From Breznakibacter xylanolyticus (GTDB lineage: Bacteria; Bacteroidota; Bacteroidia; Bacteroidales; Marinilabiliaceae), in contig NZ_QKZK01000003.1 in NCBI RefSeq assembly GCF_003254275.1, forward strand, positions 155,746 through 219,745: a stretch of 64,000 nucleotides of DNA. The letters are read 5' to 3'. Below are positions 16,356 to 23,938 of the stretch, piece after piece. Numbering within the stretch: the stretch's first letter is position 1; each line of letters starts with the position of its first letter. The position numbers were made by a program, and so were the translations under genes. The notes under the pieces are model-generated. The model saw only the letters and a list, made by a program, of their open reading frames with translations. It did no database searches and was not told the DNA's origin.

Positions 16356-16562
16356 TCATTCCCCATCCACGCTGGCCTGTGCCACCGCTGTCATCACGCC
16401 GCCCGCAAGCGCCACATAACCGGCAGCCGTCACCAGCCCTACCGGCAACGCCACCGGAGCCGCCAACAACGCTCCCCCAACCGCCGCCAGACTGATGCCC
16501 ACTGTCCGCACCACTCGGAAAAACTTCGACGTCGGTGCCTTCATTCTTTCTACCAATCCCAT
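16356..16562 (-). CDS. Small hydrophobic protein (holin-like layout)
   Basis: The 68-residue product has a short basic N terminus (MKAPTSKFFRVVRT) and then two hydrophobic, Ala/Gly/Val-rich segments (VGISLAAVGGALLAA; LVTAAGYVALAGGVMTAVA). From memory, proteins with this SKFFRVVRTVGISLAAVGGAL pattern recur in many Bacteroidota genomes near genes like the two upstream of it. The two-segment layout is reminiscent of a holin but is not evidence of one. It lies about 110 bases downstream of the coiled-coil gene on the same strand. Confidence 0.6.
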   Translation of the reverse strand: MGLVERMKAPTSKFFRVVRTVGISLAAVGGALLAAPVALPVGLVTAAGYVALAGGVMTAVAQASVDGE

Positions 16563-16674
16563 CTTCTATCGTTTTAATTCGTTAACGTTCCTTCCTCACT
16601 CTAACGGCCGCCTCATACGTGCAGTCCGCCTTTCTTCAGTCTCCCTTCCAATAGGGCAGGGTCGGGGCAGGGCT

Positions 16675-16917
16675 TCAATTCACCGCCTTCTCCAGGTATG
16701 TCAACCGCTTCTCCAAAAAATCAATCCGCTGGCTCAGCAAATCATTCACCCCCTTAAACTCACTCTTCAACAGCGCCATGGTGCTCTTTACCTCACTCAC
16801 GTCTTTCTCCACCCGCTTGAAGTCGGTCAGGAGCTGCCGGAGGAAGTAACTCACCACCCCCAGCATTCCCGACATCACCACCGACAGCAAAATCTCCGGT
16901 TTCATCACCGTCTCCAT
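16675..16917 (-). CDS. Small membrane-anchored coiled-coil protein
   Basis: This 80-residue protein has one hydrophobic N-terminal segment (ILLSVVMSGMLGVVSYFL) and a C-terminal heptad-like coil (DFKRVEKDVSEVKSTMALL, FLEKRLTYLEKAV). The N-in anchored coil recalls phage or injection-system accessory proteins and small haemolysin-XhlA-like proteins, but identity cannot be set from sequence alone. It starts 10 bases after the stop of the gene at 16928, so the two are almost certainly co-transcribed. Confidence 0.65.
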   Translation of the reverse strand: METVMKPEILLSVVMSGMLGVVSYFLRQLLTDFKRVEKDVSEVKSTMALLKSEFKGVNDLLSQRIDFLEKRLTYLEKAVN

Positions 16918-16927
16918 CTCCGGTCAG

Positions 16928-17683
16928 TTAAAGACCCGACACACTCACCAGCGACAAGGCATTGTATCGTCCGTTTTTCAATGAATACGACACCCCGTTC
17001 ACCATTTGGTAGAACTCAATCCCCAGCACCAAAAACAGCGGATGCGTGCTGTTGGCTGTCAGTGTGTTGGTCAGCGTCACCGCTGCAATGTTCCCGTCCG
17101 ATAGTGACAGTTCTCCTGTTTGCGACGTTACCGCCTCAAACACATTCCCCTCAAAGTCAATCGAGGCTCCCGCCGAAATGAATCGGAAATGCGTGGCTCC
17201 CTCCGGTGCCACAATCGCACTGTCGGGCGAAAAAGCCGGTATGGTCACCTCCAACTCTCCACTCACTCGGTCAATGGTCGCACCATATTGAGCATACAAT
17301 GTGCTCGACAGCTTCCCGTCTAGGTTAAAGTCAAAGCCGGTCAGTAACTCCAGCTCTCCGTCCAATACGTTGCGCTGTCCGCGGATACTGGTGGCATCTG
17401 CTTTCACCACCACCATCATCTGCTTGGTCAGACGGCTCACCATGCGGTTATCCGCCGCCTTCATCAACTGCGCACGAAAAGCCATCCTCAATAACTTGCC
17501 CGCACTCCCTGCCCGCGCAAATTCCAGTCCGTTCTCTCTGGTTCGTGCAAATGCTGCATCCGATTTGATCCGATCTCCGTCCACGCCGCCCTTGGCGCGC
17601 GCCAACATCCCGTCCTTCGACTTGTAGAACGTAATATCACCGATAGTACCCTCTAGCTTAATAATTCCACTCTGCTTTGCCAT
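16928..17683 (-). CDS. Conserved Bacteroidota protein of unknown function (MAKQSGIIKLEGTIG family)
   Basis: I place the start at 17683 because MAKQSGIIKLEGTIGDITFY is the N terminus I know from similar proteins; the frame extends eight codons upstream without need. The 251-residue product has a glycine-rich start, the segment FYKSKDGMLARAKGGVDGDR, then ARTRENGLEF and a helical stretch, followed by a beta-rich C-terminal half. Proteins of this look occur in many Bacteroidota, often with the same small neighbours. The N-terminal Gly-x-Ile-Gly-x-x-x-x-Tyr/Phe-Lys pattern recalls DUF6266-type proteins, a comparison from memory. No export signal is visible and the role is unknown. Confidence 0.65.
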   Translation of the reverse strand: MAKQSGIIKLEGTIGDITFYKSKDGMLARAKGGVDGDRIKSDAAFARTRENGLEFARAGSAGKLLRMAFRAQLMKAADNRMVSRLTKQMMVVVKADATSIRGQRNVLDGELELLTGFDFNLDGKLSSTLYAQYGATIDRVSGELEVTIPAFSPDSAIVAPEGATHFRFISAGASIDFEGNVFEAVTSQTGELSLSDGNIAAVTLTNTLTANSTHPLFLVLGIEFYQMVNGVSYSLKNGRYNALSLVSVSGL

Positions 17684-17954
17684 GATCAAAAAAATTAAAT
17701 GATTCACTGCAAAACTATGATGTGGTCAAACACCACCCAAACAGCCACTTCCGGCAATGGTCATTCTTGCCGCTTTTTGCCGCCTTTTCTCAATTCTCTT
17801 ATTCTGAAAGATTTGGTAAATTTGCCCTTACGCCATTTAACCACCTATCACAGCCATCTTGGCAGGAGAGGAGCATCCCCAATCTGTCCCGGATAGTGTA
17901 TCGTTAGTGAATAGATAAAGCATAGATAGTGTATAGATAGAGCATGGATGGTGT

Positions 17955-18188
17955 ATGAAAACCATCTCAACACATCAAAAGAATCCAACCGTGAAAACTA
18001 CCCGCATCACCATCTACCCCAAAGACGTGCAACGCATCACCGGCAAAAGCGACCGATATGGCCGCCACCTGTTGGCACGCATCCGGGGCCGTTATCACAA
18101 AGAGCCCCACCAGTTCGTCACCCTCGACGAGTTTTGCTCCTTCACCGGCCTCCCCTCCGAACAAGTCGCCCCCTTCCTCATCGACTAA
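17955..18188 (+). CDS. Small conserved protein, partner of the MAKQ gene set
   Basis: The product is 77 residues from the ATG at 17955, or 65 from a GTG at 17991. The later start gives VKTTRITIYPKDVQRITGK, which is closer to the N terminus I recall for this family. The core RITIYPKDVQRITGKSDRYG is distinctive, followed by basic residues and an acidic end (FVTLDEFCSFTGLPSEQV). The spacing of helices resembles a small DNA-binding or excisionase-like fold, but this is not proven. It is divergent from the MAKQ gene, with 270 bases between them carrying a short ATAGATAGTGT-type repeat. Confidence 0.55.
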   Translation: MKTISTHQKNPTVKTTRITIYPKDVQRITGKSDRYGRHLLARIRGRYHKEPHQFVTLDEFCSFTGLPSEQVAPFLID

Positions 18189-18272
18189 CATTCCCCCAAT
18201 CGTGCGACACCAAATCGCACCAATCCTCATGCCCTTTTTCCATTATTTTTGTATCGTTTTAGCTTTAAAAAG

Positions 18273-18303
18273 TTGAGTAAAGCGTCTGAAATTCATATAT
18301 TTG
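18273..18303 (+). promoter_or_regulatory. Consensus Bacteroidota promoter
   Basis: TTG (18273-18275), a 20-base spacer, then TATATTTG (18296-18303) match the -33 and -7 elements exactly. Transcription is expected from about 18310. No reading frame follows before the terminator at 18468. Confidence 0.5.
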
Positions 18304-18309
18304 TATTAG

Positions 18310-18501
18310 GTTTCAAATGTAACAAACACCCCTTTTTTAGGTCAAAATTTATGAGAACCAAAAGGTGAACTAGTAATTTGTATTCCTTGTAATGCGTTGT
18401 GCTTCTGTTGGTTGTGTGTTATTTCATGCGTTCGGTCACCCCGACCAAGTGGATGTCAAACGACATCAAAAGCCTGCAAATCGTATGATTTACAGGCTTT
18501 T
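18310..18501 (+). ncRNA. Candidate noncoding transcript of about 190 nt
   Basis: The span runs from the predicted start of the 18273-18303 promoter to an intrinsic terminator. Near its 3' end are hairpins GGTC-ACCCC-GACC (18434-18446) and GATGTC-AAAC-GACATC (18452-18467), followed directly by the terminator stem. It has no coding frame of note. It could be a small RNA of the element or the leader of a lost gene. Confidence 0.3.
18468..18501 (+). terminator. Intrinsic terminator
   Basis: Arms AAAAGCCTGCAAATC and GATTTACAGGCTTTT (one mismatch) surround a four-base loop GTAT and are followed by TTGCTTTT. Confidence 0.7.
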
Positions 18502-18547
18502 TGCTTTTGAGGTGTTTTGAATTAAAACAAAGTTTTTCAAGTTACGG

Positions 18548-18691
18548 GTGAGTAATACGGTGAGTAATTTTATTTCCTATATTTACTCACTGGAAATGCT
18601 GCAAAATACTACAAAGCAGTTAGTTGCTCGTTTTATTTGATGCCGTTTGTTGGTGTTTAGTGAGGTTGATTGGTGAGTTCTCGGTGAGTAA
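18548..18691. repeat. GTGAGTAA sites, possible integrase arm sites
   Basis: GTGAGTAA occurs at 18548, 18560 and 18684, its exact complement TTACTCAC at 18583, and a variant GTGAGTTC near 18673. They cluster just upstream of the integrase remnant, where tyrosine recombinases of mobile elements have arm-type binding sites. This role is inference. Confidence 0.4.
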
Positions 18692-18740
18692 TTCGGTGAA
18701 TCAAATTAAATGAAGTCAAATCACACTAAATCTCATTGAC

Positions 18741-18893
18741 ATGAAAGCATGTACCACCTTCGGTATTCAGTTCATTACACGAGCAGCTAAAAACCCTGTG
18801 CTCCCTATGACCATCTTTGTTCGTATCACGGTCAATAGCCGTCGTGCAGAATTATCCCTTAAACAAACCGTATTGGCATCCGAATGGAGTGTT
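18741..18893 (+). pseudogene. Tyrosine integrase remnant (N-terminal arm-binding domain only)
   Basis: The first 50 codons read TTFGIQFITRAAKN...MTIFVRITVNSRRAELSLKQ, then VLASEWS. This is the arm-type DNA-binding domain of Bacteroidota phage and transposon integrases. After about 18893 the resemblance ends abruptly and the frame runs antisense through two tRNA genes, so core-binding and catalytic domains (Arg...His-x-x-Arg...Tyr) are missing. The gene is therefore a stump left when the adjoining sequence was deleted. Its position directly beside tRNA genes, common integration targets, supports an excised or decayed element. Confidence 0.7.
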
Positions 18894-18930
18894 GTTTTTA
18901 GCCTTTCTTTGCACCATTCTGCACAAACAA

Positions 18931-18962
18931 AAAATCCAGTAAGTGTTGACTTACTGGATTTT
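18931..18962 (-). terminator. Perfect 14-bp terminator hairpin for the tRNA genes
   Basis: AAAATCCAGTAAGT and its exact complement flank the loop GTTG. Read on the minus strand, it lies 25 bases after the 3' end of tRNA-Ser and ends in a T run, as expected of the terminator for the tRNA-Trp/tRNA-Ser transcript. Confidence 0.8.
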
Positions 18963-18986
18963 GCGTTATTTTTCATTTCTTATCAG

Positions 18987-19074
18987 CGGAGAGTGAGGGA
19001 TTCGAACCCTCGATACCCTTTTGAGGTATACACACTTTCCAGGCGTGCTCCTTCGACCACTCGGACAACTCTCC
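18987..19074 (-). tRNA. tRNA-Ser (GGA)
   Basis: The 88-base cloverleaf has acceptor stem GGAGAGT/ACTCTCC with discriminator G, a GAGTGG D-loop segment, the anticodon loop CTGGAAA (anticodon GGA), a long variable arm and a T-arm with GGTTCGAATCC. The long variable arm is the class II feature of serine tRNAs. CCA is not encoded. It lies 11 bases from tRNA-Trp and the two are probably co-transcribed. Confidence 0.95.
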
Positions 19075-19085
19075 GGGAATTAATG

Positions 19086-19157
19086 CACGGGAGGAGAGAT
19101 TCGAACTCCCGACAGCTGGTTTTGGAGACCAGTGCTCTACCGCTGAACTACTCCCGT
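19086..19157 (-). tRNA. tRNA-Trp (CCA)
   Basis: The 72-base gene has acceptor stem ACGGGAG/CTCCCGT with discriminator G, D-arm AGTTCAGCGGTAGAGC, anticodon loop CTCCAAA (anticodon CCA) closed by CTGGT/ACCAG, and T-loop GTTCGAATC. CCA is not encoded. Confidence 0.95.
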
Positions 19158-19270
19158 GTGTGGTTTTGAGACTGCGAAAATAGAACTTTTTCCCGTTTTT
19201 GGTGTGTTTTGCGCAATTATTTTTCCTGTTTTTTTGTAGGTTTCGATTGATGCATTTCTATTCCAATGGT

Positions 19271-22200
19271 TTAATCCTCGTCACTAGGTGAAGAGCCGGA
19301 TGTGGGATGTTTGCTGGGGGTGTAACCGTAAAAGGATTTGAATTGGCGACTGAAGTATTTTACGTCGTTATATCCAACTCGGAACGCAACTTCGGAGACA
19401 TTGTAGCCTTTTTCGAGCAGTTGTGCCGCAATTTTAAGTTTCATTTGGCGCAAGAACTCGATGGGGCTGAGGTTGGTCAGGCTCTTGACTTTGTTGTAGA
19501 ACACCGTTCGGCTTAAGCAGCAGTGGGCTGCCATTTGGTCGATGTTGATATCATTGGCATAATTCTGATTGATAAATTCGATAAGGTGATTCAGAAAGTT
19601 CTCGTCCTTTGAGCTGATGTTGAGGTTTCCCGGTTCAATGGCTTTATGCTTTTTAAGGTAACCTGCAATTTTTTCACGTTGTATCACCAGGTTGAGAGCC
19701 ACTGATTTCAGGTACTCAACATTAAAAGGTTTGGTAATGTATGCTTCCGCACCGGTTTCCACACCTTGTATTTGGTCGGCCACATCGTTTTTAGCTGTGA
19801 GCATGACCACGGGAAGGTGAGACGTTTCAATACTCTCCTTGAGGGTGCGTGTCATTTCAATGCCATCCATCACAGGCATCATCACGTCGGTGATGATAAT
19901 ACTTGGGTTATATTGACGAGCCAGAGGGAGCGCTTCCTGGCCGTTGACAGCCTTGATGCAATTAAATTCCGGGCGTAACGATTGGCAGATGTAATCCAAT
20001 ATTTCGGGATTATCTTCAACCACCAGAGCTGTTCTGATTTGGGGTTCGTCGAGTGGGTTGGTTGTGTCAACTATTTCATTATCAGGGATTGTTAGGGGGT
20101 GGGGTTGATGGATTGCATCGTGAATGATGGTGATTTCCGGCTGGTTTGTTAAGTGTTGGTTTCCCTTTTTGAGGCATAAGGTAAAGGTACTGCCCTGACC
20201 CGGTTCAGATGTCACTTCGATGGTTCCTCCATGAAGTTTGGCAAGTTCGTATGACAATGACAGTCCGATTCCGGTTCCCGACAAGTCGTTGGTGCTAAGG
20301 ATGGTGTAACGCGTGAAAATTTCGGGCAATAGCTCAGGGGCAATGCCCCGTCCATGGTCAATGACGGCGATGTTTACCGCGTCGGGTGTCTCGTCAATTC
20401 GAAGGGTTACTGTTTTTCCACTGTCGGTGAATTTGAGCGCATTGGAAAGCAGGTTGTATATAATGATGTCCAGACGGGATACATCAGCCCATACTTTGGG
20501 GTCATCTGTGTTACATTCAAAGGAATAGTGAATGTTTTTATGGGCCGCTAAGGGTTCAAAGCTGTTGAAGATATCCAGAGCAAAGCGTTTGATGTCGATT
20601 TCGCTCACCTGGAGGGTCATTTTGTTGTTTTGTATCTTTCTAAAGTCGAGCAATTGATTGGTAAGCATGAGCATTCGTCGGGCGTTTTTTCTAATCACGC
20701 GCAATTGTTTACCCACGGCATCGGGCAAGTTACTTTTGTTAATGATGTCTTCGAGTGGGCCTATGATGAGTGTCAGTGGGGTTCTAATCTCGTGGGAGAT
20801 ATTCGTAAAGAACTGCAGTTTCATCTGGTTGACCTTTTTTTCCAGTAGCAAATCGTGCCTATAAAGGTTGAGTTGCGTGAGGGTTCGGTGTACCCAGTAC
20901 GTGGCAATGACCAATATGGTAAGAAACATCAGATAGGCCCACCAGGTACGATACCAGGGGGGAAGTATTCTGATGGACAACACACGTTCGTTGGTGTCCC
21001 AAATGCCGGCGCCGGATGATGCTTTTACCCGAAAGGTATAACGGCCGGGAGGCAGGTTTGTGTAAACAGCCCTGTTTTGATTACCCACTTCGTTCCAGTC
21101 GGACTCAAAATTATCCAGTTTGTAGGCATATTTCATCACCATGTTATCTTCGTAGCCCAAAGACGAGAATTGGATGCTGAAAGCGTTCTGGTGATGATTC
21201 AATTCCAATACGTCGGTGTAGCTGATATTTTGCTTTAGGGGTGAGTTAGGCGAATGAACAGTTATCTCTTTGTTGGCGATAAACAGATTGGTGAGTTCTA
21301 TTCGATAGGTTGCTTTTTGTAATTGTTCCATTTCGGGATGAATGGCCACCAAACCATTCGATCCTCCAAATAGAAGGGTACCGTTGTGAGTTTTGAGGCA
21401 TGTGTTCTCTGAAAAGGAGTTGAAAAATAGCTTGTTATTGGCATTGTACAGTTCCATTTGGTTGTTTCTCAAGTCAATTTTTGAGATCCCATTTTCGGTG
21501 CTGAGCCATATATAACCATTGTTATCCTGAAGTATTCCCATCACGATATCGTTTCCCAAGCCTTGATCGGACGAATAATGAATGAATCTTATTGGCTGAT
21601 CTTTTTTATAATTCAACCGATTGGCGCCGCCTCCGTAAGTGGTAAACCACAGATGTTGTTCGTTGTCTTCAAAGATGTGTACAACGTCATTATAACTCAG
21701 GCTTTCAGGTGTGTCGGGTGAGTGGAAGAAGGTTCTGAACTGAAATTGGGCTTGATCCAACGATTTTATGTCGATACAATTGATGCCAAAAGCAGTCGCA
21801 ATCCAAAGCTGATTGTCGTGAGCCAATAAAATGCTTCTTACCAGGTTGCTCGACAAGTTGCTATTGGCTGTATTTATGTTGACGAATTCCATTTTGCCAC
21901 CCATGCGTCGTGATGCCAGGCTGATGCCATTGCCAAAGGTGCCAATGCAAAAGCGCCCAGGGCTCAGTTGGATGATGTCGTATATGTTATTGCTTGGAAG
22001 TGAGGTGCTATCATTATCGTTGTGCTTAAACCATTCGAAACTGAGTTGATTGTATGAAGTACCCTGGGTGACCGGATTTTTGCTAATGCCAATGCCTTCG
22101 CCTTTGGTGCCTAACCAAATGAAGCCTCGGTCATCTTGTAACATGGCGTAAACATTGTTGCCTTGTTCCGAGCTGTTGGGAGTTGTAATCAGGTTGATGG

Positions 22201-23659
22201 TTTGGAAGGGATTCGATTCTTTGCTGCGAAATAGGTGTATCTTTCCATTTTTGGTGGCAACCCACCGCACTTGGTTGTTGTCCTCCATGATGCATCGAAC
22301 CAGGTTGCCATTTTGGCTTTTATCCTTTTCATCAGGTATCAGGTGACGAATGGCCGGTGTGGTTCTGATTACTTTGTCGAGGCCGCCATTGTTTTGGCCG
22401 GTGCCAATCCACATGTTGCCGTTGTGATCTTCGGTGATGCAGTGTACGATGTTTGATGACAGTGTGTTGGGGTCGGTTCCATTGTTGCGGTAAAACACGA
22501 AAGCATCGGTATTTCGATCATAATTGGCAAGACCGGCACCATGAAGGCCAATCCAAAGACGGTTATCCTTGTCTTCGTAAAAATAGTGCCGTTCAAGATC
22601 CGTGGCATATAGGTTGTCCTTAGGGGTGAGTTCGTAATAGTGCGTTTGCATCGTAGCCGTTTCCACGCGGGTAATGCCAAATAGGTTGCCCGTCACCCAC
22701 ATTTGATGGTGCCGGTCGGCATACAGGTCGAGCACCGTTTGGTCGTGAAACGGTACTGATATCCATTGGTTGGTTTCGGGGTTGACATTAACTAAACCCA
22801 TTCCGGCTGTCCCCACCCAAAAGCGGTTGTCTTTGGCGACAAGGTGTGTGACTGGCATCGACAGAGCCGGATGGCTGTTGCTTGCATTTCTAAACCAAAA
22901 GGCATGATTTTGTTTGTTGTAACACAAAATGCCATTTTGCCGGGTTCCAAACCATATTTCGGTATTGTTTTCGGCCACAGCACCTGTAAACTCAATATCC
23001 ACATTGAGGTGTTGAAAATTCATGTTTTGGTTCTCGATGTCGGTTTTCGACAGGAAATTGATGCCGCGTATTGTCCCAATCCACAGGTTGTTATCGCTAT
23101 CGGCATGAATGAGGCTGACCTTATTGTTAGAGATGGCATTGGTTCCTCTACTTAGGAATTGTGTAATGCTATATGTGTCATTTGCTTCCTGGTATTGCAA
23201 GCGGTACACGCCACTGTTTGATGCCCCCATCCAAACCTCATTTGGGGTGTATTGCAAAAAGCAGGTGCCCTTACTGTTTTGTTCCTCCTCAAATGCCGAA
23301 TAACGCGGCAGGGTATTAAAGGTCTCGTTTTTAGGATTAAAAAAATGGTAGTAACCATCATAGCTTTCCATCCATATAAACCCGCGTGCATCGTCCCAAA
23401 TGCGCGATACACGGTTGTTGGTGATCATGTTGGGTTGACTGCCAATGCTCTTGTATATTTTAAAATCATAACCGTCAAATCGGTTTAGACCGTTCATGGT
23501 TCCTATCCACAAAAAACCTTTTGGGTCGCAATGCACACTAAACACAGTGTTTTGTGAAAGGCCGTTTTGTGTATTGTAATGTTCAAAACGAAAAATGCCT
23601 TGCCCGTATGCAACGTGTATTAGCAAGAAGGTTATAACGCAAACTGAAAGTTTATGCAT
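19271..23659 (-). CDS. Hybrid two-component system regulator (HTCS) of the pectin locus
   Basis: This giant one-protein signalling system has about 1,462 residues from the Met at 23659, which begins a clean signal peptide (MHKLSVCVITFLLIHVAYG). The alternative ATG at 23680 sits at the expected transcription start of a -7 box (CAAAGTTA on the plus strand near 23686), so it is less likely. A periplasmic beta-propeller of Reg_prop repeats (many LWIGT/GFIWLGT motifs, to about 760) is followed by a Y_Y_Y domain (about 800-880) and a membrane segment near 910. Next come a histidine kinase (HEIRTPL near 950), a receiver with phospho-Asp in ITDVMMP (about 1215-1330) and an AraC-type HTH (from about 1360). 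Such proteins bind an oligosaccharide and activate the adjacent susCD. It is divergent from susC. Confidence 0.93.
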   Translation of the reverse strand: MHKLSVCVITFLLIHVAYGQGIFRFEHYNTQNGLSQNTVFSVHCDPKGFLWIGTMNGLNRFDGYDFKIYKSIGSQPNMITNNRVSRIWDDARGFIWMESYDGYYHFFNPKNETFNTLPRYSAFEEEQNSKGTCFLQYTPNEVWMGASNSGVYRLQYQEANDTYSITQFLSRGTNAISNNKVSLIHADSDNNLWIGTIRGINFLSKTDIENQNMNFQHLNVDIEFTGAVAENNTEIWFGTRQNGILCYNKQNHAFWFRNASNSHPALSMPVTHLVAKDNRFWVGTAGMGLVNVNPETNQWISVPFHDQTVLDLYADRHHQMWVTGNLFGITRVETATMQTHYYELTPKDNLYATDLERHYFYEDKDNRLWIGLHGAGLANYDRNTDAFVFYRNNGTDPNTLSSNIVHCITEDHNGNMWIGTGQNNGGLDKVIRTTPAIRHLIPDEKDKSQNGNLVRCIMEDNNQVRWVATKNGKIHLFRSKESNPFQTINLITTPNSSEQGNNVYAMLQDDRGFIWLGTKGEGIGISKNPVTQGTSYNQLSFEWFKHNDNDSTSLPSNNIYDIIQLSPGRFCIGTFGNGISLASRRMGGKMEFVNINTANSNLSSNLVRSILLAHDNQLWIATAFGINCIDIKSLDQAQFQFRTFFHSPDTPESLSYNDVVHIFEDNEQHLWFTTYGGGANRLNYKKDQPIRFIHYSSDQGLGNDIVMGILQDNNGYIWLSTENGISKIDLRNNQMELYNANNKLFFNSFSENTCLKTHNGTLLFGGSNGLVAIHPEMEQLQKATYRIELTNLFIANKEITVHSPNSPLKQNISYTDVLELNHHQNAFSIQFSSLGYEDNMVMKYAYKLDNFESDWNEVGNQNRAVYTNLPPGRYTFRVKASSGAGIWDTNERVLSIRILPPWYRTWWAYLMFLTILVIATYWVHRTLTQLNLYRHDLLLEKKVNQMKLQFFTNISHEIRTPLTLIIGPLEDIINKSNLPDAVGKQLRVIRKNARRMLMLTNQLLDFRKIQNNKMTLQVSEIDIKRFALDIFNSFEPLAAHKNIHYSFECNTDDPKVWADVSRLDIIIYNLLSNALKFTDSGKTVTLRIDETPDAVNIAVIDHGRGIAPELLPEIFTRYTILSTNDLSGTGIGLSLSYELAKLHGGTIEVTSEPGQGSTFTLCLKKGNQHLTNQPEITIIHDAIHQPHPLTIPDNEIVDTTNPLDEPQIRTALVVEDNPEILDYICQSLRPEFNCIKAVNGQEALPLARQYNPSIIITDVMMPVMDGIEMTRTLKESIETSHLPVVMLTAKNDVADQIQGVETGAEAYITKPFNVEYLKSVALNLVIQREKIAGYLKKHKAIEPGNLNISSKDENFLNHLIEFINQNYANDINIDQMAAHCCLSRTVFYNKVKSLTNLSPIEFLRQMKLKIAAQLLEKGYNVSEVAFRVGYNDVKYFSRQFKSFYGYTPSKHPTSGSSPSDED

Positions 23660-23684
23660 GTACAATAGATTTGGTGACATTACT

Positions 23685-23693
23685 ACAAAGTTA
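23685..23693 (-). promoter_or_regulatory. -7 element upstream of the HTCS gene
   Basis: On the minus strand TAACTTTG matches TAnnTTTG and sits about 27 bases before the preferred HTCS start. No TTG lies at the normal -33 distance, so the promoter is weak or assisted. Confidence 0.35.
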
Positions 23694-23938
23694 ATATTTG
23701 TTGCTGTTTGTAGCCTGAGTTTATGCGGTGTTAAAATTAGGTATTTGTGTAGTTCTCAGTTTATGAGGTGGTTGTGTTTTGTGTTCGTGAATTGTGCGAT
23801 AAAAATTCTCCCAATTTGAGTTAATTATTACCTGTTTTAACAAATTTTGATGGTGTAAATTGCAAATAAAAGTTAATTGACTTTTTAGATCCCCTTTCTT
23901 AATTTACAGTTTTTAATTATCAACCAAAATTTAAAAAA

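Larger units (their letters stand above)
18189..18740. other. Spacer with promoter, hairpins and integrase-type repeats
   Basis: No protein gene is supported. The spacer contains a consensus promoter, three successive hairpins ending in a terminator, and repeated GTGAGTAA sites upstream of an integrase remnant. This layout is typical of the attachment end of an integrated element. Confidence 0.55.

Noticed and set aside
18431..18470. tRNA 3' fragment at the element end (GTTCGGTCACCCC)
   Set aside because: It does not form a T-arm with GTTCGAnTC and shares no acceptor sequence with the tRNAs that follow.
18894..19169. Continuation of the integrase frame through the tRNA genes
   Set aside because: The frame is open only because it runs antisense across two tRNA genes; the resemblance to integrases stops at about 18893.
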